Origin: Allium sativum
Lineage: Eukaryota; Streptophyta; Magnoliopsida; Asparagales; Amaryllidaceae
Length of the DNA stretch: 64,000 bases
Reading direction: 5' to 3'
Assembly (NCBI GenBank): GCA_030737875.1
Contig: CM060918.1
Coordinates: forward strand, 881,248,403 to 881,312,402
The notes under the pieces: generated by a model
The model's database searches: none
Seen by the model: the letters and a program-made list of their open reading frames with translations, nothing else
Told to the model about the DNA's origin: nothing
Position numbers and translations under genes: made by a program
In this document: positions 1-12,200 of the stretch, one piece after another
Numbering within the stretch: the stretch's first letter is position 1
Layout: each line of letters opens with the position of its first letter

Positions 1-651
1 GCTATGATACCAAACAGTTGTGCAAAAGGTCGAATAAATGCAGAAAAACAATAAACATAATCTAGATTTGCCAAATTAACATCAATCAATCTAGCATCAA
101 TTATTCTATTACTCCAAATAAATAGTAAATAACTATAAAGAAGCAAAAAGGACACACAATATTTATACTGGTTCCACTATCATAAAGAAGATTGTATGTC
201 CAGTCCAAAAGGAGACAAATTTTATTCCACATAAAAGATAGATACAAGAGATTATAAGATAAGAGTTTACATAACCAAACCTGAATTAGGGTTAACAAGA
301 AGAGACACTCTATTTGGGGATCTCTAACTGAATGTCAGGATGGGTTTGCAATGAAGTCTACCACCCTTAATATATAGCAGATGAAATATATGCGAGTCAT
401 CAAGCAAATTACCAAGATATGATAATAAATAATGACGGAAAATTACTGAGGTAACAAATGTCACAAACATAGCAAGTTAACCAATCATTCCCTTCCTTTG
501 CAAGGATGGAAGAAAATAATCTTGTATTTTTTTTGTCCATCTCATGCAAATGCAATCAGTAATTTATGCATTTTCATATAAAAATTATTTACTTTTCATT
601 TTGCATACTTGTTTCCACCTATTTGTGATTTTATATCACCAAAATTCAACA
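1..651 (-). repeat. 3' LTR of a small minus-strand LTR element, cut by the window edge
   Basis: This stretch aligns in direct orientation with 40311-41008, for example through the shared phrases around TTGCCAA-ACATCAATCAATCT and GGACACACAATATTTATACTGG. Read on the minus strand it begins TGTTGAATTTTG at 651. A purine tract (AAGGTGGAG) lies immediately upstream on that strand, at 652-660, which marks it as a 3' LTR. At the window start the bases GATACCA resemble the PBS-like repeats seen inside the end of the partner LTR, so the LTR probably continues beyond base 1. The PBS style and purine tract resemble Ty1/copia elements, but no coding region supports that assignment. Confidence 0.7.
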
Positions 652-917
652 CTCCACCTTGATGCAAAATCACATATCTTACACACCCCATCTCGAGTTA
701 AATTCTCTTCACAACATAAAACTCTTCAAAAAAGAACTCCACCTTAAGCCAAATATCATAGTGAGAAAAACTGAATATTTACCTAATAATGATGGTTTCC
801 AGAAGAGCTACCCCACATCATACCTTGTTAACGAGCTCTGACTATATCCCTGCCCGACAACAAATATTGTGAGTATCCAAAGTCCAAATAAGGTAGAGTC
901 CAAAGTAATCTCAATAC
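652..917 (-). other. Internal segment and polypurine tract of the small LTR element
   Basis: On the minus strand this segment leads into the 3' LTR through AAGGTGGAG. It has no convincing coding sequence. The last five bases, AATAC (913-917), are repeated at 24380-24384 and form the target site duplication of the TRIM array. The segment is therefore continuous with 24385-24614 once the insertion is removed. Confidence 0.6.
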
Positions 918-1851
918 TGTTAAGTAACGACGGTCGGAACAAAGGACCCCTTCATATGAGTTGGCACACAACTCCCATATAACAAAAGGAATCCCTGATG
1001 TTACATACCAACCAACTCTGAAAGATAGATATTTTTTTATAATAATAATTTTTTTAATAATAATAATTACTCATATTTGTACACAATTCCTTCAATATAT
1101 TCCGTAATGTGGGACTACTGTATCCAAACCATCATTCCTCCTTAAGAACATGCGAGGCAATCCTAACAGTCTCCCCCTTGACACGCATCCTATGAGTATC
1201 TTTTGAGAGCACTGCCTTGCCTGCATGTCCCAGTCCGAACCTTCGGCTCCGATACTACTATTATATAATGACGGTCGGAACAAAGGCCCCCTTTCCTTGC
1301 AGCATATGAGCTGGCACACAACCCCCATATAACAAAAGGAATCCCTTGATGTTACGCGCCAACCAGCTCATATTTATACACAATTCCTTCAATATATTCC
1401 GTGATGTGGGACTATTGTATCCAAACCACCATTCCTCCTTAAGAACATGCGAGGCAATCCTAGCAGTCTCCCCTTTGACTCGCATCCTACGAGTATCTTT
1501 TGAGAGCACTGCTTTGCCTGCATGGCTCAGTCCGTAACCTTCGGTGCAGTCCGTAACCTTCGGCACTGAATCGACCGTTATGTAATGATGGTCGGAACAA
1601 AGCCCCCTTCCTATGAGCTGGCACAAAACTCCCATATAAAAAAAGGAATCCCTGATGTCACGTGCCTACCAACTCGTATTTGTACACAATTCCTTTAACA
1701 TATTATGTGATGTGGGACTATTGTATCTAAACCATCATTCCTCCTTAAGAACATGCGAGTCAATCCAAACAGTTATTCTATGATGTGGGACTATTAATTC
1801 CAACCTGGCATTCTTCCTTAACAACATGCGAGATAATCCTAGCAGTCTCCC
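918..1851 (-). mobile_element. TRIM tandem array, left part (LTRs a-c)
   Basis: This is a terminal-repeat retrotransposon in miniature, read on the minus strand. LTR-like units lie at 918-1168, 1259-1465 and 1576-1771. On the minus strand each starts TGTTAGGATTG and ends near CATAACA, with some decay. The spacers of about 90-110 bp contain only a PBS (TGGTATCAGAGCC, matching initiator tRNA-Met) and a polypurine tract (AAGGGGGAGAC). An extra partial LTR end lies at 1772-1844. Unit a carries an AT-rich expansion near 1028-1072. The array has no coding capacity and would depend on enzymes from other elements. It is interrupted at 1851 by the giant-LTR element, which inserted in a spacer. Confidence 0.88.
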
Positions 1852-2257
1852 GGTAACAGCCCGGAATTTTAGAACCAATTAAAATTTTTATTTTAAAATT
1901 TTTAGTGGGTTTTGAATATTTAAAATGATTTATTTTAAATATTAACGACTAAAAATTTATTTAAATAGAAGTTAGAACGTATAAATTTATTTTAGTTATA
2001 AAACGAGCCTGAAATGGCACAGTAGTTTGAAAATTCGATTTCTAATTCCAAATGAGTATACAAAATTCAATATAAGTCAGAATTAGACGAAACAAGAAAT
2101 ATTTGAATCCGATTAACTATATTTATCTAATGAATGTAAGAAACTAAGATTTCACTTTATGAATTATAAGTTATGGGTAGTTTAAAATTTGAAATAGTCG
2201 CTACGGAATTTATATATATTTATATATACTTTAAATAATATATAGCCCTTAAAAATA

Positions 2258-2690
2258 GCCATTTGGCAAACAACCTCCGTTTTCGATGAAACCACTTTTG
2301 TTGGATCCGGAATATCAAATTATAATTAGATTCCAATTTTTGTAGTTTTTGGAATTAATATGTGAGTACACTAAATTTAAATGTGTTTTTAATTTAAATT
2401 TGAGTTTAACCGACCAGTTAAAAAAGGCCATTTTTCAAACAACCTCCAAATTCGACGAAATTAGTTTTGTTGAAACCGTATTTGAAAAACATAGAAAGAA
2501 TTCCAAATTTCATAATTTTTGGAGCTAGTATGTGGCCGTACATAATAAATTGTGAATCGATCAGCCATTTAAGCCAGAAACAGGGTTTTTTGAGCAAACG
2601 GACTCGGAATTCGACGAAACCAGTTTTTTAGGACCGTATCGTTAAGACATAGCTGCATGTCTATTTTCGCCACCAACAGAGTTCGTATGT
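2258..2690 (+). repeat. Degenerate 5' subrepeats in giant LTR 1
   Basis: Three related units start near 2258, 2426 and 2582, a spacing of about 155-170 bp. They share the phrases CAAACNACCTCC, TTCGACGAAA and TTTTGTTGRAACCGTAT. Equivalent blocks occur at about 9615-10030 in LTR 2 and 16973-17400 in LTR 3. Their position near the LTR start would place them in U3, where repeats often act as enhancers, but this role is inferred. Confidence 0.65.
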
Positions 2691-3102
2691 GACCGTGGCA
2701 TCGATAACTGTCGATCGGGGACAACGTAAACTGGAAAATTGATATAAAACCCTACGCCACTAATATATAATGTCTTTTACACTTTCTATACCCTCATTAA
2801 TTCATCTCCCTCAAAATTGGCAGCAGCCCATCACTAAAACGTTTATATCTCTCAATCCATACATAATTAACCCAAACGGTTTCTGAGTTTTGAAGATCAT
2901 CACGTCCTCTACCTCCTCCAAAAAATTCTATGACTTATCGTCGCACGGATTGGGAGAAATTGATGGTCAACAGCCATAAAACTATTTCAGTTTTGGCTAA
3001 ATTGTGATCAATCCATTGGGTTTTTGATAATGGCACCAAAGGGAAAATGGTAGGTGACACAATGCTCTACAACATTGCTTCAGGGTGTTTGGTCTGAAAT
3101 TG

Positions 3103-3448
3103 ATCGTGGTGGCGGCAAGGTGGAGTTCAACATGGGGGATGTTTTCTGGTGAGCAGCGATTGAGTTGGACAGGGGACTGCGTTTACTGGCAAGGGGCACT
3201 GAAGGAAAGTTCATCAACGGTGGGAGGCGCGTCGATCCATGGTGGTCCGCGACGCTGACGTGGCCTGGTGGTGGAGAAATTTCAGGCGAACAGAATTTGG
3301 GTCTTTCATCAATTTCTGGCGAACTGTGGCACTAGAGACGACTAGGCTTGGAGGGGAGTAGCGCCTCCGACCGGCGGTGGTGCCAGTAGGCAGCGGCGAC
3401 GCCCAAGTGGGCCCAAGCAGCGGGAATAGCCAATAGTCAACGGTGAAC
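3103..3448 (+). other. GC-rich island inside giant LTR 1
   Basis: This block is markedly richer in G and C than the AT-rich LTR around it. It is open over long stretches on both strands in the sister copies, but frames are not consistent between copies. It could be a captured host gene or leader fragment, or simply a promoter-proximal region of the LTR. I do not recognise a protein family. Confidence 0.4.
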
Positions 3449-4684
3449 ATATAAAAATCCAATTTTTATTTCAATTTTTTAAAATATAATGTTTGTACGC
3501 TAATAGCGTGTCCATACGAACACAAAATCACGTGAAACAGGATTCGTTGTTATCGTGGAGTCGACAGCTTCACAACAAGACTGACTGGATCCAATTTGGA
3601 GCGCGTTTGAATTTAGGGGCAAATACAAACCCGAATGGTACAGAATAGCCAGTTAAAGACTAACGGAGTGGATCCCAATGTGAGAACTCCTTCTCACTCT
3701 TACAGTTAAATTATACTAGGATGCAGACAGGGCTTAGAAGCCCACGACACTATTTATTGTACAAACCATGGTTGTTTGTTTAGATTGTATTGTGGAAGTT
3801 TGGATTGTGGTTGTAAAATTGATTGTGAATAAAATATTTAAACAATAAAAATATCATTTTTATTGTGTAAAGGAAAGACTATATAAAATAGTCAAGTGTT
3901 GAAATAAATATTTTATTGTTAAAAATATAATTTTTAACGTATATATAAACGACATAAAGTTCTCCTGAAATGAAAATAAATATTCATTTACAAATCGGAT
4001 GATTTGTTTATGTACACCCATTTAACTACATTGATTGGAACGATAAATTTTACACATCGCCCAACTTCACAAATAATATTTAGTATTTATTGGTCAAAAG
4101 CCCAGACGGGTATTGGGATGACATTTGACATACACTAATCCCAATTGTTTAGTTGTATGTCAATCGATTGGTTGATAGGCTGTTGTAAGCATTAATTATT
4201 TATATTTAATGCTTATGCAGTTGTGTAATGCACTCTGGATGATTGGTTATCATTGTTGTTGTATACATGTGTTGGATGAAATCCATATAAATAAAATATA
4301 TGGTAATTGACTGAATATGATTCCAATTCAGGAATAACAAGCATTTTAAAATAACGAATATTTTAAAATAATATTCAGTAAAGGATTAAAATGTGGATTT
4401 GATGTCCGATTTTGGATGAACACGAAATTATTTAAATGTGTGAAGCCGTGTAGATTAGTTATGTGTCATTTTAATGTGAATGATATTTATATCGATTTTA
4501 TTCATTTTTATAATGAATATCGAAAAGGAAATGATTTCAAAATCTGATATTTTGAAAATATTATCAGTTATATATTAATGATATGGAATATTCAATTTTG
4601 GTTAAAAATTGAAAATGAAGTTAAAATTGTTTTAAAACGAATTTACAAACGACTTATAAAATATGTTTTAAATGGAAATCGACG

Positions 4685-4730
<46 letters not shown>

Positions 4731-5394
4731 TAAATGGCCTGAATAGAACGCGCAGCGCATCGACCGTTCGCGAATTTCGACCATTGACTTCGAATTGACA
4801 TTACAGAAGATTCGACCGTCAGATTCTCCTAAAACCAGAACCGTTGGGTTCGTATCGAAAAGATCTTTCCAATAAATATAAGAGATTTGAAATCTAATGC
4901 TCGGATTTTAAAATATGTCCAAATCAATTTTGGATAAGGTTGTTGTAAATGAAGTTCGATGACCGTTTATGGAAATAGAGTGAAAGGGCCTTAATAAAAT
5001 TATTAAAAATATGGAAAAATAGTATTAAATCATAATAAATGATTTGGAAAGATTTTGGATGAAAAATTTCAAGTTTGAAATGATAAAAATATATTTTTAT
5101 CGAAATGAACTAGTTATTAACTAGAATAATAATCCAATAATTTTTAAGTAAATAAATTGGATTTGGAAAGGATTTTAATATAACCAGAAATTTCCAATAT
5201 ATAAATTGTAATGGATCCGAGTAGAAATAATCTTTGGAATATTTCGATATTGGATTTCGTGATTATACAGATATTGTGGGAGTTTGGAAGATACAGATAT
5301 TGTTATTCCTAATACGATATCCGTTAATTTCAGAATTCGATATTGAATATAAGCTGATATAATTTCTATTTATAGCCTTGTATTTAGTATCAAA

Positions 5395-6215
5395 TTGGAA
5401 TTTGGGTTTGTCGTGAATGGTGTCTTTATTAACACTGTTCTTAAACCTAATTGAGAGAAGAATAAATCTTTTAATTAAGATTTAATGTAGTTTACCAATT
5501 TATTAATATTTAATTGGGATTGAATTAAAATTGGATTTTTTGGTTTATCGTGAATGGTGTTTTAAGCAACACTTGTTCTTTAACCCGATTATTAGTTAAG
5601 AGATGTTCTGGAATTTATAAATCTTATCATTAAGATTTAATGGAAAATTTTCCAAAGTAAAGTTTTCCAATTTAATATATTATTAATTTGGAGTTAAATG
5701 GAATTCGATTTGGTAACAATCGAGATGAGCTTATGGATAGGAAGACCGTTATTATATATGGAATTTAAAAGGCTTTGCTGTTATTCCATTTATAATATTG
5801 ATTGGACACAAAAACTTATATCGATTATATATTGATCTGGTTTTCGTGCAGATTCCATAATTGATGGAAGCTGATTTGGGTTTATAGCGAACTATGTTTT
5901 AAATAACATTAATTCTTTAACCTATATAAAGATAAGATTAATTTCTTAAATTTGAATAATCATTAAGTAATGATTTTTTAGATTAAAACTGAATTAGAGT
6001 TTTAATGAATCTTTAATTAGATTGGGATGAGAATAAGGTAATTAAATTTATCGAATTCATGAAATGATCAAGAATGGTGTACCACCAATTTTACTCCCGG
6101 CGGTAGATAAATCTTTAGTTAGATTTGAACGAGAAATGGTAATTAATTTTACCAAAAATCATTGTGGGTTAGATATGTAGTACTACCAGTTTTGCTCCAT
6201 GTGATGAATAGGTTG
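5395..6215 (+). repeat. Degenerate mid-LTR subrepeats
   Basis: The phrase (TCGTGAATGGTGT...AACACT..TTCTT.AACC) followed by ATTAAGATTTAATG recurs near 5410, 5547, 5884 and, more weakly, 6068. Unit length varies, so this is an old, decayed tandem amplification. Corresponding blocks are present in LTR 2 (about 12775-13600) and LTR 3 (about 20150-20980). Confidence 0.45.
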
Positions 6216-8160
6216 GGATTGGGATAATAAAAGAAATGATTACTTCGGTATGACTCGTTAATCCCGACTAGTTGGATAAACCTTAATTTGGTTATGAATT
6301 GAAAAGATAAAGAAATCTTTTGAAATGGATATCCAAAGGAAGATTAAAGATTAATTTTAAAAGAATTATCTTTGATAAAAGTAATGGGAACCATTCCCTA
6401 AAAATGTGAATATTTGAATAAAAGAATATTCTGGATTGGAATGAGGCGTATGTGTGTTTTTATAACACTTGTTTATGAAATACGCGAGTTATTCAGAAAG
6501 ACCGGGTTTATCCCATTCTTAATAACTGATTCGGTCGACGATGAAGGCCGTGGCTTAAGACCGAAGATCTTCACATCGTTTGGATGATTATGATGTCTTG
6601 ATTGGGCTATACACCCGAGACAAGGTAATAAGTGGTGATCGTCCAGACGTACTTGGAGATCGACTGGATATGCGAGGACCTCTCTCCTGCACTGGACATA
6701 TGGGATGAGGAATAAGGTGCCTATGGTTTTGTTTAGGCCCAAAACGAACTAGTAAATGGATGTGTGTCTGACATTGGATTTTATTCTGTGTTGATTGATT
6801 TCTACTAAATATATATCTGTTTGGCGACGGAGAATTTATTCTCTTGCTTAACACCCTTCCCCGAGACGTACGAGCTTAAAGGTTATATATCGATAGACAT
6901 CGGTCGCATGGCGTGAATTGTCAGTGTTGCATGCTGAGATGGAAATGATCAAAGCTTCTGTTGAAAAGTAGAGTCTTGTGGTTGATGATCAAATCACGGC
7001 GTTAAATATCATAGCTTTGGGTATAGCATTAATTTGCGAGCCTCACACCCCGGTATGAACCAGAAACGGGAGAGGACTACAGGGAGAACATGTGTTTTTT
7101 TCTAGCTTGTAGTGGTGTCATGGTATGGAGCCCAGACATTTTACTCATATGGATGTTGCATATTATTTGATGGATAGCGAGGTGCCTCGGATATATCGGT
7201 CACTATGGGGCCGACGGATGATATGATCGACATACTGACCATTACGCCCCATGGGGGGAACATATTGTTCAGGAATAACTAATCCACAAACATAAGAGTG
7301 GACTGGCCCTGAAGATCCAAGGTTCAGTTGCGGCTGTAGCCTAAGACATGGTAGGCTAGATTGTCTCGAATTCGGTAAGGACAGTCCCTTGCCTTGGTTC
7401 ATGATGGAAATCCAACTTCTAATACGACATTTCGGTTTTAATTGTAAAACTAGTATGGCGACATAGTAGCATTGGATACTATGCCGTCTATGATTGATAC
7501 ATTTATATTTGAAGTTGATTTCTTCACTTATAGTAATAATAAAAGATGAAATTTCGCGTAGCAAGCATTATTTGGCTATTATAAGGTAAATCTCTATCCT
7601 CCGGCTTGCGTTGCATTGTGTGATGGGACCTGAGTCTTATAATAGCTTCATTTTCTTTAATTAGCATTGCGCTGTTTGTTTTATGCATTGGTATTCTTGG
7701 GGGTAAACCCGTTTCAAGTTTTACGGCATGGTCCCTTGATTTACTATATTTTAAAACAAGTCAATAACTATTTTAGTTCTCACACTAGTCCCATGACTGA
7801 CCTAGAGTTTATTGTTTTAACCTAAACTCTGAGTGCCCTTATTTTCCAAACGAGCAGCTAGTAGTTTTGGTTTTGCAGATTCCTTTTCATAGGATCCTAG
7901 ATTTAAAACTGGAGCTATATTCGGAAAGCTTTGTATCCGTGTATCTCTTCCAGTTGTGTTATATATTATTTTTCCTCTGCTTTGTAATTAAATCTCTGAT
8001 ATTTTCTGATATATATTATTTATTCATACTCTGTTATATTCTTGTACTCTGACAAAATTGTTGTAATAGAAATGAAAATTTCTATTCTTTGTCTTTTGAT
8101 GCGTCGTGTTCTCAATTCAATCCGGCCTTTCCTTTACGGGAAAGTTTGGGTTGTCTCAGT

Positions 8161-8172
8161 TGGTATCGGAGC
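8161..8172 (+). other. Primer binding site, initiator tRNA-Met type
   Basis: TGGTATCGGAGC starts two bases after LTR 1. The consensus complementary to the plant initiator tRNA-Met 3' end is TGGTATCAGAGC, so there is one mismatch (A to G). The same variant occurs in internal region 2. Confidence 0.88.
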
Positions 8173-8623
8173 TTTAGTTTATAGAGCTCGACCCATTAGA
8201 ACCGAACGAAAGAATTCATCAGAGATTGGATTAGTAATATCCAATAAGAATGACTCGTTAGAGATAGGATCAGTAGTCTCCTAGAACGAGTGTGAAAAGT
8301 GTTAATTCTAAAAATCAAATTTAGTTTTAAAATTTAATATCAATTATTCGTATTTGAATATTTTATTTTAAATTGAGTTTGGACAATCTAGTATAGGTAG
8401 ATTTTGAGTATATGCCTGATGAGATGTATATTCGAAGCCTCAAATATACCGGATGATATAGAATCACACTCTACTTCCCCAGGGATAATTCTGGTGATGT
8501 CCAGACATCATCAGTATTTATGTTCGAGTTTCAAAAGTGGGATATCTATATATTTCCAATTGACTGGTGTGAGAACCAAAACTCAGATAGGGTTATTGTT
8601 GTGAATTAGCATCAAACATGATT

Positions 8624-8655
<32 letters not shown>

Positions 8656-9005
8656 CAAAGTTATGAATTTTAAAATTTAATCAACAAATTGATTTCTAGT
8701 TGTGATGTTTGATTATTAGTTTAACTAATAAAATTATTGAAACTAATTTGTAAATGAATGTTAATTTAGCCCAATTGAACCAAATATTGAACTGAATTGA
8801 AAATTGATTGAAATTGCATATATGTACTTGTATATACATTGAATAGGTCATAGCATGGAAGCTAAGAAGAGAAATAAAATTGTATGCCCGACAAATAGGT
8901 ACATATTTACTGTATTTTCTTAGGTTTGGATGATTTTATGAGCCGATTGGCTAGCCGCTTGGCTTTTTCTTTTTCTTTTTGGATAATGAGGGCTCTGTGA
9001 GGCAA

Positions 9006-9041
9006 GTTGTGGTTTTAAAGGTCTCCCCATACAAAGGAGGT
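9006..9041 (+). pseudogene. Relic of integrase C-terminal 'LKVSP' segment
   Basis: The frame reads VVVLKVSPYKGG. Ty3/gypsy integrases carry (V)F(L/I)KVSP followed by M/L-K/R-G/N just before the GPF/chromodomain region. The two gypsy elements in this window show the same segment as VFIKVSP and VIIKVSP. The relic is only 12 codons and the flanks are not coding. It is suggestive evidence that the internal region came from a chromovirus by massive deletion. Confidence 0.45.
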
Positions 9042-9201
9042 TATGGAGAAATTTTTCAGAAATTTAGGGTGTTACTAAATTTTTGAAGAATTTGAAAATT
9101 CTTAGAAACTGAAAAGTTGAAGAATGAAAGCCAGAATGAAAGTTGATTTGGTTAGTTAAACAACTTTCAACTCCATTCCTTTTCAAGGACGAAAAGATTT
9201 T

Positions 9202-9214
9202 AAGTGGGGGAGAT
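9202..9214 (+). other. Polypurine tract before LTR 2
   Basis: AAGTGGGGGAGAT abuts the TGTAAC start of LTR 2. It would prime plus-strand synthesis. The same tract precedes LTR 3. Confidence 0.85.
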
Positions 9215-12200
9215 TGTAACAATCCGGAATTTCAGAACCAAATTAAAATTTTTACTTTAACAATTTTAATGGATTTTGAATATTTAAAATGATTTATTTT
9301 AAATAATAATGACTAAAAATTTATTTAAATCGAAGTTAGAACGCATAAATTAATTTTAATTATAAAACGAGCTTGAAATGGCGCGATAGTTTGAAAATTC
9401 GATTTCTAATTTCAAATGAGTATATATAATTCAATATAAGTCAGATTTAGACGAAACAAGAAATATTTGTATCTGGTTAACTATATCTTTATAATGAATG
9501 TAAGAAACCGAGATTTCACTTTAGGATTATAAGTTATGGCCAGTTCAAAATTTAAAATAGTCGCATTGGAATTTATATATATATATATTAATTAATATAT
9601 AACCCTTAAAAATAGCCATTCGGCAAACGACCTCCGTTTTAGATGAAACCACTTTTGTTGGATCCAGAGTGTCAAATTATTGCTAGATTCCAATTGTCGT
9701 AATTTTTGGAATTAATATATGAGCACAGTAAATTTAAATGTGCTTCCAATTTAAATTTGGATTTAATCGACCAGTTAAAAAAGGCCATTTTCCAAACGTC
9801 CCCAAATTCGATGAAATTAGTTTTGTTGAAACCGTATTTGAAAACCATAGAGAGAATTCCAAATTTCGTAATTTTTGGAGCTAGTATGTGGCCGTACACA
9901 ATAAATTGTGAATCGATAAGCCAATTCGGCCAGAAATAGGGCTTTTTGAGCAAACGGATTCGGAATTCGACGAAACCAGTTTTGTTGGGACCGTATCGTC
10001 AAGACATAGCTGCATGTCAATTTTCATCACCAACAGAGCCCGTAAATGACCGTGGCATTGATAATTGTCGATCGGGAATAATGCAAATTAGAAAATTAAT
10101 ATAAAACCTTATGCCACTAATATATAATGTCTTTTACACTTGCGTAACCCTCATTAATTCATCTCCCTCAAAATTGGCAGCAACCCCCTTTGTAATTTTG
10201 CAAAAAAAATCCAATCACTAAAGCATTTATATCTCTCAATCCATACACAATTAACCCGTGAAGATCATCATGACCTCTACCTCCCACAAAAATTCCATGA
10301 CCTATCGTCGCATGGATTGGGAGAAATCGATGGTCAATGGACAGAAAACTGTTTTGGTGTTGGCTAAATTGTGATCAATCTGTTGGGTTTTTGATAACGG
10401 CATCAAAGGGAAAATTGTAGAGGACACAATGCTCTACAACATTGCTTCAGGGTGTTTAGTCTGAAATTGATCGTGGTGGCGGCAAGGTGGAGTCCAACGT
10501 GGGGGATGTTTTCTGGCGAGCAGCGATTGAATTTGGATGGGGGGAACATGCCATAGGCGTTTACAGGCAAGGGGCACTGAAGGAAAGTTCATTAGCGGTG
10601 GGAGGCACGTCGATCCATGGGGGTCTGCGATGTTGACATGGCCTGGTGGCGAAGCAATTTCTGGCGAACGGAATTTGGGTCTTTCATCAATTTTCAGCGA
10701 ACAATGGCACCAGAGACGACGAGGCTTGGAGGGGAGCGGCGTCTCCGACCAGGGTGGTGTCAACAAGCAATGGCAATGCCCAAGTGGGCCCAGGCGGCTG
10801 GAACAGCCAATGGCCAATAGTGAACATTTAAAAATCCAATTTTTGTTTCAATTTTTAAAATACAATGATGTTACGCTAATAGCGTGTCCATACGAACACG
10901 AAATCACGTGAAACAAGACCCGTTGTGATCGTGGAGTCGACGGCTTCAAAACAAGACTGACTGGCTCCAAATTGGAGCTCGTTTAAATTTAGGGGCAAAT
11001 ACAAACCCGAACGGTACCAGAATCGCCAGTTAAAGACTGACAGAGTGGATCCCAATGTGAGAACTCCATCTCACTCAAATTATTTTACAGTTAAATATAT
11101 ACTAGGATAAAGACGGGGCTTAGAAGCCCCCGATACTATTTATTGTATGAACCATGGTTGTTTGTTTGGAATGTATTGTGGAAATTTGGATTGTGGTTGT
11201 AAAATTGATTGTGAATAAAATATTTGAACAATAAAAATATCATTTTTATTGTATAAAGGAAAGACTATATAAAATAGTCATGTGTTAAAATAAATATTTT
11301 ATCGTTAAAAATACAATTTTTAATGTATATTTGAATGGCATAAAATTCTCCTGAAAAGAAAATTAATATTCATTTACAAATCGGACGATTTGTTTATGTA
11401 CACCCATTTAACTAACATTGATTGGGACGATAAATTTTACACATCGCCCAACTGCACAAATAATATTCAAATATTTATTGGTTAAAACCCCACACGGGTA
11501 TTAAGATGATATTTTACGTACACTAATCCTAATTGTTTAGTTGTATGTCAATCGGTTGGTTGATAGACTGTTGTAAGCGTTAATTATTTATATTTAATGC
11601 TTATGCAGTTGTGTAATGCACTCTGGATGATTGGTTATCATTGTTGTTGTATACATGTGTTGTATGAAATTCATATAAATAAAATATATGGTAATTTACT
11701 AAGTTTGATTCCAATTCAGGAATAACGAATATTTTAAAATAATATTCAGTAACGGATTAAAATGTGGATTTGATGTCCGATTTTGGATGAACACGAAATT
11801 ATTGAAATGTGTGAAGCCGTGTTGATTAGTTATGCGCCATTTTAACATGAACGATATTTATTTTTATTTTATTCATTTTTATAATGAATATCGAAAAGGA
11901 AATGAGTTCAAAATCTGGTATTTTGAAAATATTATCATTTATATATTAATGATATGGAATATTCAGTTTTGGTTTAAAATTTAAAATGAAGTTAAAATCG
12001 TTTTAAAACGAATTTATAAACGACTTATAAAATACGTTTTAAATGGAAATCGACGAAATATATATATATATATATAATATATATATATATGTTGTATATA
12101 TTAAATGGCCTGAATAGAACGCGCCGAGCAGCGACCGTTCGCGAATTTCGACCATTGACTTCGAATTGACATTACGGGAGATCCGACCGCCGGATTCTCC

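Larger units (their letters stand above)
1852..8158 (+). repeat. Giant LTR 1 (left LTR)
   Basis: It starts GGTAACAGCCCGG, where the other copies start TGTAACAATCCGG, so the canonical first T appears mutated. It ends GTTGTCTCA, directly before the PBS. Within it are 5' subrepeats (2258-2690), a GC-rich island (3103-3448), a long AT dinucleotide run near 4689-4724 and degenerate mid-LTR subrepeats (about 5395-6215). By eye it differs from LTR 2 along most of its length, but is nearly identical to LTR 2 over the last 600 bases. Confidence 0.92.
8159..9214 (+). other. Internal region 1 of the giant-LTR element
   Basis: This is 1056 bp between LTR 1 and LTR 2. It holds a PBS, an AT dinucleotide run (about 8624-8655), a short integrase-like relic (9006-9041) and a polypurine tract. 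No frame is long enough to encode a retroelement protein. It matches internal region 2 almost base for base apart from the AT-run length and small indels, such as a CTAGCCGATTGG-type loss in copy 2. Confidence 0.9.

Noticed and set aside
1092..1635. Minus-strand open frames of 78-124 codons in the TRIM array
   Set aside because: They are repeated readings of the same LTR/spacer units in shifting frames and contain the PBS and polypurine tract, so they are not genes.
8404..8604. 66-codon frame in both internal regions of the giant-LTR element, considered as a gag remnant
   Set aside because: Identical copies reflect duplication of the unit. The sequence has no zinc knuckle or capsid-like motif.
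10434..10911. Overlapping open frames of more than 120 codons on both strands of giant LTR 2
   Set aside because: They follow from GC-rich composition. Frames break in the other LTR copies and no motif is present.
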